DNA from: Kitasatospora paranensis
GTDB lineage: Bacteria > Actinomycetota > Actinomycetes > Streptomycetales > Streptomycetaceae
Assembly: GCF_039544005.1 (NCBI RefSeq)
Contig: NZ_BAABKV010000001.1
Location: forward strand, 5,890,001 to 5,954,000
Length of the DNA stretch: 64,000 bases
Direction of reading: 5' to 3'
Both the position numbers and the translations under genes were made by a program. Below the pieces are notes generated by a model that worked only from the letters and a program-made list of their open reading frames with translations, was not told the origin of the DNA and searched no databases. Within the stretch, counting starts at the first letter, position 1. Every line of letters begins with the position of its first letter. Of this stretch, positions 53,182 through 62,660 are shown one piece after another.

Positions 53182-55296
53182 ATGGCAGACCCGTCCACCT
53201 ACCGTCCGGCGCCCGGTGCGATCCCGCTCTCACCCGGGGTCTACCGGTTCCGCGACGCGCACGGGCGGGTCATCTACGTCGGCAAGGCCAAGAGCCTGCG
53301 CCCACGGCTCTCCTCGTACTTCCAGGACATCGCCGGCCTCCACCCGCGGACGGCCACGATGGTGACCACCGCCGCCTCGGTGGAGTGGACGGTGGTCTCC
53401 ACCGAGGTCGAGGCGCTCCAGCTGGAGTACTCCTGGATCAAGGAGTACGACCCGCGGTTCAACGTCAAGTACCGCGACGACAAGAGCTACCCGGAGCTCG
53501 CGGTCACCCTCAACGAGGAGTACCCGCGCGTCCAGGTGATGCGCGGCTCGCACAAGAAGGGCGTGCGCTACTTCGGCCCCTACGGCCACGCCTGGGCGAT
53601 CCGCGAGACGGTCGACCTGCTGCTGCGGGTGTTCCCGGTGCGGACATGCTCCAACGGCGTCTTCAAGCGCGCCCGCCAGGTCGGCCGGCCCTGCCTGCTC
53701 GGCTACATCGGCAAGTGCGCGGCCCCCTGCGTCGAGAAGGTCTCCGCCGAGGAGCACCGCGAACTCGCCGAGGAGTTCTGCGACTTCATGGCCGGCCGGA
53801 CGGGCGGCCACCTGCGCCGGCTGGAGCAGCAGATGCAGCAGGCCGCCGCCGACATGGAGTACGAGAAGGCCGCCCGGCTGCGCGACGACATCGGCGCCCT
53901 CAAGCGCGCCATGGAGAAGAACGCGGTCGTCCTCGCCGACGGCACCGACGCCGACCTGCTCGCCCTCGCCGAGGACGAGTTGGAAGCCGCCGTCCAGATC
54001 TTCCACGTCCGTGGCGGCCGGGTCCGAGGCCAGCGCGGCTGGGTGACCGACCGGGTCGAGGACGTCGACACCTCCGGCCTGGTCGAGCACGCCCTCCAGC
54101 AGCTGTACGGCTCGGGCAACGAGTCCGTCCCGCGCGAGGTGCTCGTCCCCGAGCTGCCCCAGCCGCCCGGGCCGCTGCGGGAGTGGCTGACCGGCCTGCG
54201 CGGCGCCCAGGTCGACCTCCGGGTGCCGCAGCGCGGCGACAAGAAGGACCTGATGGCCACCGTGCAGCGCAACGCCCAGCAGGCGCTGGCGCTGCACAAG
54301 ACCAAGCGGGCCGCCGACCTCACCACCCGCAGCCGCGCCCTCCAGGAGATCGCCGACGCCCTCGACCTCGACTCCGTGCCGCTGCGCATCGAGTGCTTCG
54401 ACATCTCGCACCTCCAGGGCGAGGACGTGGTGGCCTCGATGGTGGTCTTCGAGGACGGCCTCGCCCGCAAGAGCGAGTACCGGCGGTTCGCCATCAAGGG
54501 ATTCGCGGGCCAGGACGACGTCCGCTCCATGCACGAGGTGATCAGCCGCCGGTTCCGCCGCTACCTCCAGGAGCGCGAGCAGACCGGCGAGTGGGCCGTC
54601 CCGGAGGACGGCGGCCCGGCCGACGGCGCCGCCGGACCGGACGCCGCCCCGGACGCCGCCCCGGACGCCCGGGACACCGCGGACGCCCCGGCAGGCCCGG
54701 ACACCGCGGACTCCCCGGAGGCCGCCGGCCCGATCGATCCCGAGACCGGCCGCCCGCGCCGCTTCGCCTACCCGCCGCAGCTGCTGGTGGTCGACGGCGG
54801 GCAGCCCCAGGTCGCCGCCGCGCGCCGGGCACTCGACGAACTCGGCATCGACGACGTCGCGCTCTGCGGCCTCGCCAAGCGCCTGGAGGAGGTCTGGCTG
54901 CCCGGCGAGGACGACCCGGTGGTCCTGCCGCGCTCCAGCGAGGGCCTGTACCTGCTGCAGCGGGTCCGCGACGAGGCGCACCGCTTCGCCATCACCTACC
55001 AGCGCACCAAGCGCTCCAGGCGACTCACCACGGGAGAGCTGGACTCGGTGCCCGGACTCGGCGAGACTCGCCGCCAGGCGCTGCTCAAGCACTTCGGCTC
55101 GCTCAAGCGGCTCCGCGCCGCGACCGTGGACGAACTGTGCGAGGTCCCGGGGATCGGCCGCCGGACCGCGGAGACTGTTGCCGCGGCGTTGGCCTCCCGG
55201 ACACCTGCCGCACCAGCGGTGAACACCGCGACCGGCGAGATCATTGACGACAGTGCCGGGCCGGCCGGGCCCGACGTACCCCAGGAGACGCCATGA
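53182..55296 (+). CDS. uvrC: Excinuclease ABC subunit C
   Basis: The 704-residue nuclease makes both incisions in nucleotide excision repair. It has an N-terminal GIY-YIG domain (GVYRFRD ... IYVGKAKSLRPR), UVR motif (MEYEKAARLRDDIGALKRAM), a Cys-rich CLLGYIGKCAAPC segment, the RNase H-like domain (CFDISHLQGEDVVASMVVFEDG, LLVVDGGQPQV) and C-terminal helix-hairpin-helix repeats. A 45-residue Ala/Asp/Pro low-complexity insert splits the RNase H-like domain (about 475-520). The ATG at 53182 lies six bases after a TACGGT box, so the transcript may be leaderless. Confidence 0.96.
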   Translation: MADPSTYRPAPGAIPLSPGVYRFRDAHGRVIYVGKAKSLRPRLSSYFQDIAGLHPRTATMVTTAASVEWTVVSTEVEALQLEYSWIKEYDPRFNVKYRDDKSYPELAVTLNEEYPRVQVMRGSHKKGVRYFGPYGHAWAIRETVDLLLRVFPVRTCSNGVFKRARQVGRPCLLGYIGKCAAPCVEKVSAEEHRELAEEFCDFMAGRTGGHLRRLEQQMQQAAADMEYEKAARLRDDIGALKRAMEKNAVVLADGTDADLLALAEDELEAAVQIFHVRGGRVRGQRGWVTDRVEDVDTSGLVEHALQQLYGSGNESVPREVLVPELPQPPGPLREWLTGLRGAQVDLRVPQRGDKKDLMATVQRNAQQALALHKTKRAADLTTRSRALQEIADALDLDSVPLRIECFDISHLQGEDVVASMVVFEDGLARKSEYRRFAIKGFAGQDDVRSMHEVISRRFRRYLQEREQTGEWAVPEDGGPADGAAGPDAAPDAAPDARDTADAPAGPDTADSPEAAGPIDPETGRPRRFAYPPQLLVVDGGQPQVAAARRALDELGIDDVALCGLAKRLEEVWLPGEDDPVVLPRSSEGLYLLQRVRDEAHRFAITYQRTKRSRRLTTGELDSVPGLGETRRQALLKHFGSLKRLRAATVDELCEVPGIGRRTAETVAAALASRTPAAPAVNTATGEIIDDSAGPAGPDVPQETP

Positions 55297-55414
55297 CGGT
55301 CGACGGCGCCCGTCCGCGCCGGCGCCCCTGTGCCGCCCGGCCGGGCGGCCCCGGGAAGTCCGGTGGCCCCTGGCGCGTCCTTCTGAAGCGAACCACCGAG
55401 AGCGGGGAAGCCAA

Positions 55415-56323
55415 GTGACCGTGTCCGACCCTGGGGGTACCACCCGGCCGGAGGCTGGAGAGAACACCCCCGAGTTGGTGATCATCTCCGGCATGTCCGG
55501 CGCCGGGCGGAGTACCGCCGCCAAGTGCCTGGAGGACCTGGGCTGGTTCGTGGTGGACAACCTGCCGCCCGCCCTCATCCTGACCATGGTGGACCTCGGC
55601 GCCCGGTCCCAGGGCTCGGTGCCCCGGATCGGCGCGGTGGTCGACGTGCGCGGCCGCAGCTTCTTCGACGACCTGCTGACCTCGCTGGAGGAGCTGGAGA
55701 AGCGCGGCGTCCGGCTCCGGGTGGTCTTCCTGGAGTCCTCCGACGAGGCGCTGGTCCGCCGGTTCGAGTCCGTCCGCCGCCCGCACCCGCTGCAGGGCGA
55801 CGGCCGGATCGTGGACGGCATCGTCCAGGAGCGCGAGCTGCTGCGCGACCTGCGCGGCGAGGCCGACCTGGTGATCGACACCTCGAACCTCAACGTCCAC
55901 CAGCTGCGGGCCAAGCTCGACGCCCAGTTCGCCGACCACGACGAGCCCGAGCTGCGGGCCACCGTAATGTCGTTCGGCTTCAAGTACGGCCTGCCGGTCG
56001 ACGCCGACCTCGTGGTGGACTGCCGCTTCCTGCCCAACCCGCACTGGGTCCCGGAGCTGCGGGCCCGTACCGGGACGGATCCGGACGTGGCGGGCTACGT
56101 CTTCAAGCAGCCCGGTGCCCAGGAGTTCCTGGACGGTTACGCCGAGCTACTGCGGATCGTGACCGAAGGGTATCGCCGGGAGGGCAAGCGCTACATGACT
56201 CTTGCCGTAGGCTGCACCGGTGGCAAGCACCGGAGCGTGGCCATGTCGGAGCGGCTGACAAGACGTCTGATCGCGGACGGCGTCGAAACGGTGCTGGTCC
56301 ACCGCGACATGGGCAGGGAGTGA
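55415..56323 (+). CDS. rapZ: RNase adapter / nucleotide-binding protein RapZ (YvcJ)
   Basis: The 302-residue P-loop protein has Walker A ISGMSGAGRSTAAKC near the N-terminus, FVVDNLPPALI, FLESSDEALVRRFESVRRPHPL and the C-terminal conserved GCTGGKHRSV. Homologues bind nucleotides and, in E. coli, regulate GlmS through small RNAs; in Gram-positives they accompany yvcK and whiA as here. The GTG at 55415 follows GGGGAA; a nearby GTG two codons on is possible. The order rapZ-yvcK-whiA is highly conserved. Confidence 0.94.
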   Translation: MTVSDPGGTTRPEAGENTPELVIISGMSGAGRSTAAKCLEDLGWFVVDNLPPALILTMVDLGARSQGSVPRIGAVVDVRGRSFFDDLLTSLEELEKRGVRLRVVFLESSDEALVRRFESVRRPHPLQGDGRIVDGIVQERELLRDLRGEADLVIDTSNLNVHQLRAKLDAQFADHDEPELRATVMSFGFKYGLPVDADLVVDCRFLPNPHWVPELRARTGTDPDVAGYVFKQPGAQEFLDGYAELLRIVTEGYRREGKRYMTLAVGCTGGKHRSVAMSERLTRRLIADGVETVLVHRDMGRE

Positions 56324-56403
56324 CCCGCCGGGCCTGACCGGGCCGACAGTGCCAAACCCCGTCCGCCGCGCATACCAGCACGAGACAGGAACGTGGGGTC
56401 GGT

Positions 56404-57475
56404 GTGACGGGATACTCGCCAGCACGGCAGTTGCAGCAGAGATCTGGCGAGCGAGCCCCGTCCGGCGGGTCGGCCGGCAGCAAACCGCGGCCCGGCGCCC
56501 CCGGATCACCGCGCTGGGCGGCGGGCAGGGCCTGTCGGCCTCGCTCTCCGCCCTGCGCCGGCTCACCAACGAGCTGACCGCCGTCGTCACCGTGGCCGAC
56601 GACGGCGGCTCCAGCGGCCGGCTCCGCACCGAGCTGGGCGTGCTGCCACCGGGGGACCTGCGCAAGGCGCTGGCCGCGCTGTGCGGCGACGACGAGTGGG
56701 GCCGGACGTGGTCCGAGGTGCTTCAGCAGCGGTTCACCGGCGACGGCGAACTCGGCGGGCACGCCGTCGGCAACCTGCTGATCGTCGCCCTCTGGGAGAA
56801 GCTCGGCGACCCGGTGGAGGCCCTGAACTGGGTCGGCCGGCTGCTCAACGTCCAGGGCCGGGTGCTGCCCATGTCGGCCGTCCCGCTGGACATCGAGGCC
56901 GAGGTCCGCGGCCACGACCCGGCCCGCCCGCACGAGCTGACCGCCGTCCGCGGCCAGGCCAGCGTCGCGGTCACGCCCGGCACCGTGCAGTCGATCCGGC
57001 TGCTGCCCGAGGAGCCCCGGCCGTCCCCGAGGCCGTCGAGGCCGTCCTGGAGGCGGACTGGGTGGTGCTGGGCCCGGGCTCCTGGTTCACCAGTGTGCTG
57101 CCGCACCTGCTGGTGCCCGAGCTCGCCAAGGCGCTCACCGCGACCCGCGCGCGCCGGCTGCTCACCCTCAATCTTGCCCCGCAGCCCGGCGAGACCGAGG
57201 GCTTCACCCCGCAGCGCCACCTGGACGTCCTCGCCGACCACGCCCCCGACCTGGCCGTGGATGCGATCCTGGTGGATGAACGGGCCGTGACCGGCGGCGC
57301 CTTCGGCGTCGCCGACCTCACCGGCCTGGAGAAGGCGGCCGAGCGGATGGGCGCCGCCCTGGTGCTCGGTTCGGTGGCCCGTTCGGACGGGACTCCGCGA
57401 CACGACCCGGAGCTCTTGGCGGCGGCGTACGACCGGATTTTCCGGACGCATGGAAGGATCGGCGCATGGCGATGA
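56404..57475 (+). CDS. yvcK: YvcK/CofD-like UDP-sugar-binding protein (two frameshifts)
   Basis: The restored 357-residue protein has the fold of CofD-like proteins: ITALGGGQGLSASLSALRRL, TVADDGGSSGRLR, GHAVGNLLIVALWE, VVLGPGSWFTSVLPHLLVPE, AVDAILVD. YvcK binds UDP-N-acetylglucosamine and controls carbon flow to the cell wall. Translation from GTG 56404 (TGYSPARQLQQRSGE) breaks at the five-C run 56498-56502, and the main frame breaks again at the four-C run 57015-57018; one C at each gives a single frame. The stop overlaps the whiA start by ten bases, so the two are coupled. Confidence 0.88.
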
Positions 57476-58446
57476 CCCCAGCGGTGAAGGACGAAATCTC
57501 CCGGCTCCCGGTCACCCGTGCCTGCTGCCGCAAGGCGGAGGTCTCCGCGATCCTGCGGTTCGCGGGCGGCCTGCACATCGTGAGCGGCCGCATCGTGATC
57601 GAGGCGGAGCTGGACACCGGTATCGCGGCCCGGCGCCTGCGCAAGGACCTGCTGGAAATCTTCGGGCACTCCTCGGACCTGGTCGTGATGGCCCCCGGCG
57701 GACTGCGCCGCGGCAGCCGGTACGTGGTCCGGGTGGTGAAGGACGGCGACCTGCTGGCCCGGCAGACCGGCCTGGTGGACGGCCGCGGACGCCCGATCCG
57801 CGGGCTGCCCCCGGCGGTCGTCTCGGGCGCGACCTGCGACGCCGAGGCGGCCTGGCGCGGCGCCTTCCTGGCGCACGGCTCGCTGACCGAGCCCGGCCGG
57901 TCCTCCTCGCTGGAGATCACCTGCCCCGGTTCGGAGGCCGCACTCGCGCTGGTCGGCGCGGCCCGCCGGCTCGGCATCCCGGCGAAGGCCCGCGAGGTCC
58001 GCGGGGTGGACCGGGTGGTGATCCGGGACGGCGACGCGATCGGTGCCCTGCTCACCCGGCTCGGCGCGCACGAGTCGGTGCTCGCCTGGGAGGAGCGCCG
58101 GATGCGGCGCGAGGTCCGGGCCACCGCCAACCGGCTGGCCAACTTCGACGACGCCAACCTGCGCCGCTCGGCGCGCGCGGCGGTCGCGGCGGGCGCGCGG
58201 GTGCAGCGCGCGCTGGAGATCCTCGGCGACGAGGTGCCCGAGCACCTGGCCGCCGCCGGCCAGCTGCGGATGCAGCACAAGCAGGCCTCGCTGGAGGAGC
58301 TCGGGGCGCTCGCCGACCCGCCGCTCACCAAGGACGCGGTGGCCGGCCGGATCCGCCGGCTGCTGGCGATGGCCGACAAGCGCGCCGCCGAGCTGGGCCT
58401 GCCCAGCACGGAGGCCAACCTCACCGACGAGATGGCGATGAACTAG
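57466..58446 (+). CDS. whiA: Sporulation transcription regulator WhiA
   Basis: The 326-residue DNA-binding protein has a degenerate LAGLIDADG homing-endonuclease-like N-terminal domain (about 20-200) and a C-terminal helix-turn-helix (about 240-310; LRMQHKQASLEELGALADPPLTKDAVAGRIRRLL). With WhiB it controls aerial hyphal septation genes. Endonuclease acidic residues are not evident, as expected. ATG at 57466 inside the yvcK 3' end. Confidence 0.96.
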   Translation: MAMTPAVKDEISRLPVTRACCRKAEVSAILRFAGGLHIVSGRIVIEAELDTGIAARRLRKDLLEIFGHSSDLVVMAPGGLRRGSRYVVRVVKDGDLLARQTGLVDGRGRPIRGLPPAVVSGATCDAEAAWRGAFLAHGSLTEPGRSSSLEITCPGSEAALALVGAARRLGIPAKAREVRGVDRVVIRDGDAIGALLTRLGAHESVLAWEERRMRREVRATANRLANFDDANLRRSARAAVAAGARVQRALEILGDEVPEHLAAAGQLRMQHKQASLEELGALADPPLTKDAVAGRIRRLLAMADKRAAELGLPSTEANLTDEMAMN

Positions 58447-58461
58447 CGGGCGCCGCACCGG

Positions 58462-58495
58462 AGGGCGTCCGGCACCGCACGGTGCCGGGCGCCCT
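58462..58495 (+). terminator. Terminator after whiA
   Basis: 15-base stem (58462-58476 with 58481-58495, one G-T wobble) with loop GCAC, ending rapZ-yvcK-whiA. Confidence 0.78.
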
Positions 58496-58635
58496 TCGTG
58501 CTGCCGGTGCGGAGGGCTCGCGGAGAGGCGATGTGCCCCCGCCCGCCCCAGGGAGGTAGGGTCATGGGTGGTCGGGGACATCCCATTTCCACCCCGTCGG
58601 CATAAGTCCGGCGTACCTAACAAGGAGATCGGTTC

Positions 58636-59640
58636 GTGACGATCCGGGTAGGCATCAACGGATTCGGCCGCATCGGCCGCAACTTCTTCCGTGCGGTTCG
58701 GGCCCAGGGCGCGGACATCGAGATCGTCGGTGTCAACGACCTGACCGACACCAAGACCCTGGCGCACCTGCTCAAGTACGACTCGATCCTGGGCACCCTC
58801 CAGGCCGAGGTGTCGCACACCGCCGACAGCATCACCGTGGACGGCAAGACCTTCAAGGTCATCGCCGAGCGCGACCCGGCCAACCTCCCCTGGGGCGAGC
58901 TGGGCGTGGACATCGTGATCGAGTCCACCGGTATCTTCACCAAGGCCGACCAGGCCAAGAAGCACGTCACGGCCGGTGCCAAGAAGGTCATCATCTCGGC
59001 GCCCGCCACCGACGAGGACGTCACCATCGTGATGGGCGTCAACGACGACAAGTACGACGCCGCGAAGCACACGGTCATCTCCAACGCCTCCTGCACCACC
59101 AACTGCGTGGCGCCGCTGGCGAAGGTGCTGAACGAGAACTTCGGCATCGTCAAGGGCCTGATGACCACGGTCCACGCGTTCACCAACGACCAGGTCACCC
59201 TGGACTTCCCGCACAAGGACCTGCGCCGCGCCCGTGCCGCGTCGCTGAACATCATCCCGACCTCGACCGGTGCCGCCAAGGCGACCGCCCTGGTCCTGCC
59301 CGAGCTCAAGGGCAAGCTGGACGGCACCTCGCTGCGCGTCCCCGTCCCGACCGGCTCGATCACCGACCTGGTCGTGACCCTGGAGCGCGAGGTCACCGTC
59401 GAGGAGGTCAACGCGGCCTTCCAGAAGGCGTCCGAGGGCGACCTCAAGGGCATCCTGGAGTACACCGAGGACCCGATCGTCTCCTCCGACATCGTGAACT
59501 CGCCGTTCTCCACGATCTTCGACTCGCTGATGACGATGGCCCAGGGCAACCAGGTCAAGGTCTTCGGCTGGTACGACAACGAGTGGGGCTACTCGAACCG
59601 CCTCGTCAACCTGACCACGCTCGTCGGTGGCCAGCTCTGA
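58636..59640 (+). CDS. gap: Glyceraldehyde-3-phosphate dehydrogenase
   Basis: The 334-residue NAD-dependent glycolytic enzyme oxidises glyceraldehyde 3-phosphate. It has the NAD motif INGFGRIGRN, catalytic Cys in SNASCTTNC, His in TTVHAFT and WYDNEWGYSNR. The GTG at 58636 is eight bases after AAGGAG. TAGGGT at 58557-58562 may be its -10 box. First of gap-pgk-tpiA; a strong hairpin after gap may let it be expressed more than the later genes. Confidence 0.97.
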   Translation: MTIRVGINGFGRIGRNFFRAVRAQGADIEIVGVNDLTDTKTLAHLLKYDSILGTLQAEVSHTADSITVDGKTFKVIAERDPANLPWGELGVDIVIESTGIFTKADQAKKHVTAGAKKVIISAPATDEDVTIVMGVNDDKYDAAKHTVISNASCTTNCVAPLAKVLNENFGIVKGLMTTVHAFTNDQVTLDFPHKDLRRARAASLNIIPTSTGAAKATALVLPELKGKLDGTSLRVPVPTGSITDLVVTLEREVTVEEVNAAFQKASEGDLKGILEYTEDPIVSSDIVNSPFSTIFDSLMTMAQGNQVKVFGWYDNEWGYSNRLVNLTTLVGGQL

Positions 59641-59671
59641 CCTCAGCGGGAGCTGACGTGATGTGAGGAGC

Positions 59672-59704
59672 AGGGCCCGGAAGGCCACAGGCCGTCCGGG
59701 CCCT
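59672..59704 (+). terminator. Hairpin between gap and pgk
   Basis: AGGGCCCGGA (59672-59681) pairs with TCCGGGCCCT (59695-59704). It ends or attenuates gap transcription before pgk. Confidence 0.7.
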
Positions 59705-59799
59705 CGCTTCGCGTACCACACCCTCACTCTCCGTGTTCCGGTGGCCCGCCGCAGTGCCGCCGCCGTGCACCACCTCTTCTCTCCGGGAGACCGAAGACC

Positions 59800-61005
59800 G
59801 TGAAGACGATCGAAGACCTCCAGGTCGCGGGCCAGCGGGTGTTCGTCCGCGCCGACCTGAACGTTCCGCTGTCCGGCGGCACCATCACCGACGACGGCCG
59901 GATCCGCGCCGTCGCCCCGACCATCGCCAAGCTGGTGCAGGCCGGCGCCAAGGTGGTCGTCGCCTCGCACCTGGGCCGCCCGAAGGGCGAGCCCGACCCG
60001 CAGTTCTCCCTCGCGCCGGTGGCCGTCCGCCTCGGTGAGATCCTCGGCGTCCCGGTGGCCTTCGCCACCGACACCGTGGGCGAGAGCGCGAAGGCCACCG
60101 TCGCCGCCCTGGCCGACGGCGAGGTCACGCTGCTCGAGAACCTGCGCTTCAACGCGGGTGAGACCGCCAAGGACGACGCCGAGCGCGGTGCCTTCGCCGA
60201 CGAGCTCGCAGCCCTCGCGGACCTGTACGTGGGCGACGGCTTCGGTGCGGTGCACCGCAAGCACGCCTCGGTGTACGACCTGCCGGCCCGCCTGCCGCAC
60301 GCGGTCGGCGACCTGATCGCCGCCGAGGTGGGCGTGCTCAAGCGCCTGACCGACGAGGTGGCCCGCCCGTACGTGGTGGTCCTCGGCGGTTCGAAGGTCT
60401 CCGACAAGGTCGGCGTGATCGACAACCTGCTCGGCAAGGCCGACCGCATCCTCATCGGCGGCGGCATGGCGTACACCTTCCTCGCGGCCCAGGGCCACGA
60501 GGTGGGCATCTCGCTGCTGCAGAAGGACCAGATCCCCACCGTGCTGGAGTACCTCAAGCGCGGCGAGGAGAACGGCGTCGAGTTCGTCATCCCGGTCGAC
60601 GTCGCGATCTCCGGCTCCTTCCCCGACCTGAAGACCAAGGCCCCGGTCGAGGACTTCGAGATCGTCGACGCGGACAGCATCCCCGCCGACAAGGAGGGCC
60701 TGGACATCGGCCCGAAGACCCAGGCGCTCTTCGCGTCGAAGATCGCCGACGCGGCGACGGTCTTCTGGAACGGCCCGGTCGGCGTCTTCGAGCACCCGGC
60801 GTTCGCCGAGGGCACCAAGGCGGTCGCCGCGGCGCTGCTGGCGAGCGACGCGTTCACCGTGGTCGGCGGCGGCGACTCCGCCGCGGCCGTCCGCATCCTG
60901 GGCTTCGACGAGACGGAGTTCGGGCACATCTCGACCGGCGGAGGCGCGAGCCTCGAATACCTGGAGGGCAAGACCCTTCCCGGTCTCGCCGCCCTGGAAG
61001 GCTGA
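59800..61005 (+). CDS. pgk: Phosphoglycerate kinase
   Basis: The 401-residue cytosolic enzyme transfers phosphate from 1,3-bisphosphoglycerate to ADP. It has RADLNVPL, SHLGRPKGE, ENLRF, the hinge VVVLGGSKVSDKV, the ATP segment FWNGPVGVFE and GGGDSAAAV. The GTG at 59800 has a GGGAGA site upstream. Followed five bases later by tpiA. Confidence 0.97.
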   Translation: MKTIEDLQVAGQRVFVRADLNVPLSGGTITDDGRIRAVAPTIAKLVQAGAKVVVASHLGRPKGEPDPQFSLAPVAVRLGEILGVPVAFATDTVGESAKATVAALADGEVTLLENLRFNAGETAKDDAERGAFADELAALADLYVGDGFGAVHRKHASVYDLPARLPHAVGDLIAAEVGVLKRLTDEVARPYVVVLGGSKVSDKVGVIDNLLGKADRILIGGGMAYTFLAAQGHEVGISLLQKDQIPTVLEYLKRGEENGVEFVIPVDVAISGSFPDLKTKAPVEDFEIVDADSIPADKEGLDIGPKTQALFASKIADAATVFWNGPVGVFEHPAFAEGTKAVAAALLASDAFTVVGGGDSAAAVRILGFDETEFGHISTGGGASLEYLEGKTLPGLAALEG

Positions 61006-61010
61006 GGAAG

Positions 61011-61796
61011 ATGACTGAGCGCCTCCCGCTGATGGCGGGCAACTGGAAGATGAACCTCAACCACCTCGAGGCCATCCAGCACACCCAGAAGCTGGCCTTC
61101 ACGCTGGCCGACAAGGACTACGAGGCCGTCGAGGTCGCCGTCCTCGTCCCCTTCACCGACCTCCGCTCGGTGCAGACCCTGGTCGACGGCGACAAGCTGA
61201 AGATCAAGTACGGCTCGCAGGACATCTCGCAGCACGACTCCGGTGCCTACACCGGCGAGGTCTCCGGCCCGATGCTGTCGAAGCTGAAGTGCACCTTCGC
61301 GGTGATCGGTCACTCGGAGCGCCGCCAGTACCACGGCGAGAACGAGGAGATCGTCAACGCCAAGGTCAAGGCCGCCTACCGGAGCGGGATCACCCCGATC
61401 CTGTGCATCGGCGAGCCGCTGGACATCCGCAAGGCCGGCACCCACGTCGAGTACACCCTCGCGCAGCTGGACGGCGCCCTCGACGGCGTCCCGGCCTCGG
61501 ATGCGGAGACGGTCGTCGTCGCGTACGAGCCGGTGTGGGCGATCGGCACCGGCGAGGTGGCGACCCCCGAGGACGCCCAGGAGGTCTGCGGTGCCATCCG
61601 CGCCCGCCTGGCGGAGCTGTACGACGGCGAGCTGGCCGGCAAGGTCCGCATCCTGTACGGCGGTTCGGTGAAGTCCTCCAGCGCGGCCGGCCTGATGGCC
61701 AAGCCGGACGTGGACGGCGGCCTGATCGGCGGAGCCTCCCTGGACGCCGACGAGTTCGTCAAGATCGTGCGCTACCGCGAGCAGGCAGTAGGCTAA
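61011..61796 (+). CDS. tpiA: Triosephosphate isomerase
   Basis: The 261-residue TIM-barrel interconverts dihydroxyacetone phosphate and glyceraldehyde 3-phosphate. It has AGNWKMN, catalytic His in VIGHSERRQ, the catalytic Glu and loop in AYEPVWAIGTG, and YGGSVKSSSA. Starts right after pgk with GAGGAAG as ribosome site. Last glycolytic gene of the cluster. Confidence 0.97.
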   Translation: MTERLPLMAGNWKMNLNHLEAIQHTQKLAFTLADKDYEAVEVAVLVPFTDLRSVQTLVDGDKLKIKYGSQDISQHDSGAYTGEVSGPMLSKLKCTFAVIGHSERRQYHGENEEIVNAKVKAAYRSGITPILCIGEPLDIRKAGTHVEYTLAQLDGALDGVPASDAETVVVAYEPVWAIGTGEVATPEDAQEVCGAIRARLAELYDGELAGKVRILYGGSVKSSSAAGLMAKPDVDGGLIGGASLDADEFVKIVRYREQAVG

Positions 61797-61820
61797 CGCC
61801 ACTGCAGCAACGTAGGCTTT

Positions 61821-61852
61821 GGGGCCGGACCGCTTCCATGCGGCCCGGCCCC
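61821..61852 (+). terminator. Hairpin between tpiA and secG
   Basis: GGGGCCGGACCGC (61821-61833) pairs with GCGGCCCGGCCCC (61840-61852), one mismatch. It separates, or attenuates into, secG. Confidence 0.6.
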
Positions 61853-61884
61853 TTCGTCGAAGATACGAGAGAGTTGGTCCCGCC

Positions 61885-62118
61885 GTGGTTATCGGGTTCT
61901 CGATTGCCCTGATCATCTTCAGCCTGCTGATGATCCTCCTGGTGCTGCTGCACAAGGGGAAGGGCGGCGGCCTGTCCGACATGTTCGGCGGTGGCGCGAT
62001 GTCGACCGGCGGCGGTTCGGCGGTGGCCGAGCGCAACCTGGACCGGATCACCATCGTGGTCGGTCTCGCCTGGTTCGCCTGCATCGTGGTGCTCAGCCTG
62101 CTGCTCAAGTACAAGTAA
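61885..62118 (+). CDS. secG: Preprotein translocase subunit SecG
   Basis: The 77-residue membrane protein has two transmembrane helices (about 2-22 and 54-74) and the conserved loop HKGKGGGLSDMFGGG. It is part of the SecYEG channel. GTG at 61885 gives the standard short N-terminus. Association with tpiA is conserved in many bacteria. Confidence 0.94.
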   Translation: MVIGFSIALIIFSLLMILLVLLHKGKGGGLSDMFGGGAMSTGGGSAVAERNLDRITIVVGLAWFACIVVLSLLLKYK

Positions 62119-62243
62119 CCCTCCGTCCCCAGCCCTTGCGGAGGCGGTGGTGGCAGATGCTTAACCGCCGCTTACACTAGGACGACTTCGCCACCGTCCG
62201 CACAGTCGCGGCCGGTCGGCACCAGCACGCAGGGAGTCAGACC

Positions 62244-62579
62244 GTGGCAAGTGGCAATGCCATCCGAGGAAGCAGAGTCGGCGCAGGCCCGATGGGCGAG
62301 GCGGAGCGCGGCGAGTCCGCTCCCCGGACCCGCATCTCCTTCTGGTGCGCGAACAAGCACGAGACGCGTCCCAGCTTCGCGGCCGAGGCGGCCGTCCCGG
62401 AGACCTGGGACTGCCCGCGCTGCGGGTTCCCCGCCGGGCAGGACGAGCTCAACCCGCCTGCCCCCGCCCGCAACGAGCCCTACAAGACCCACCTCGCCTA
62501 CGTCCGCGAGCGCCGTACCGACGCCGACGGCGAGGCGATCCTGGCCGAGGCGCTGGCCAAGCTGCGCGGCGAGATCTGA
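62244..62579 (+). CDS. RbpA-family RNA polymerase-binding protein (RbpB-like paralogue)
   Basis: The 111-residue small actinobacterial transcription factor has an N-terminal tail (GNAIRGSRVG), a zinc-ribbon-like core with WCANKHETRP and WDCPRCG (potential Cys/His ligands), a basic linker NEPYKTH and a C-terminal sigma-interaction helix (YVRERRTDADGEAILAEALAKLR). RbpA proteins bind RNA polymerase and activate with principal sigma factors. This one differs in sequence from the RbpA I recall from S. coelicolor, so it is probably the paralogue. GTG at 62244; TACACT at 62173-62178 may be its -10 box. Confidence 0.85.
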   Translation: MASGNAIRGSRVGAGPMGEAERGESAPRTRISFWCANKHETRPSFAAEAAVPETWDCPRCGFPAGQDELNPPAPARNEPYKTHLAYVRERRTDADGEAILAEALAKLRGEI

Positions 62580-62590
62580 GCACGGTGCGC

Positions 62591-62630
62591 CGAAGGGCGC
62601 CGCGGAGGACCACCTCCGCGGCGCCCTTCG
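62591..62630. terminator. Bidirectional terminator
   Basis: A perfect 18-base stem (62591-62608 with 62613-62630) with loop ACCA between convergent rbpA-family and sigma-factor genes. Confidence 0.8.
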
Positions 62631-62660
62631 CGCGTTCGGGGCGCTCTGGGTTGTCGGCCG

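Noticed and set aside
56971..60927. 1318-residue antisense open frame across yvcK, whiA, gap and pgk
   Set aside because: Complementary shadow of strongly conserved genes; no recognisable domain.
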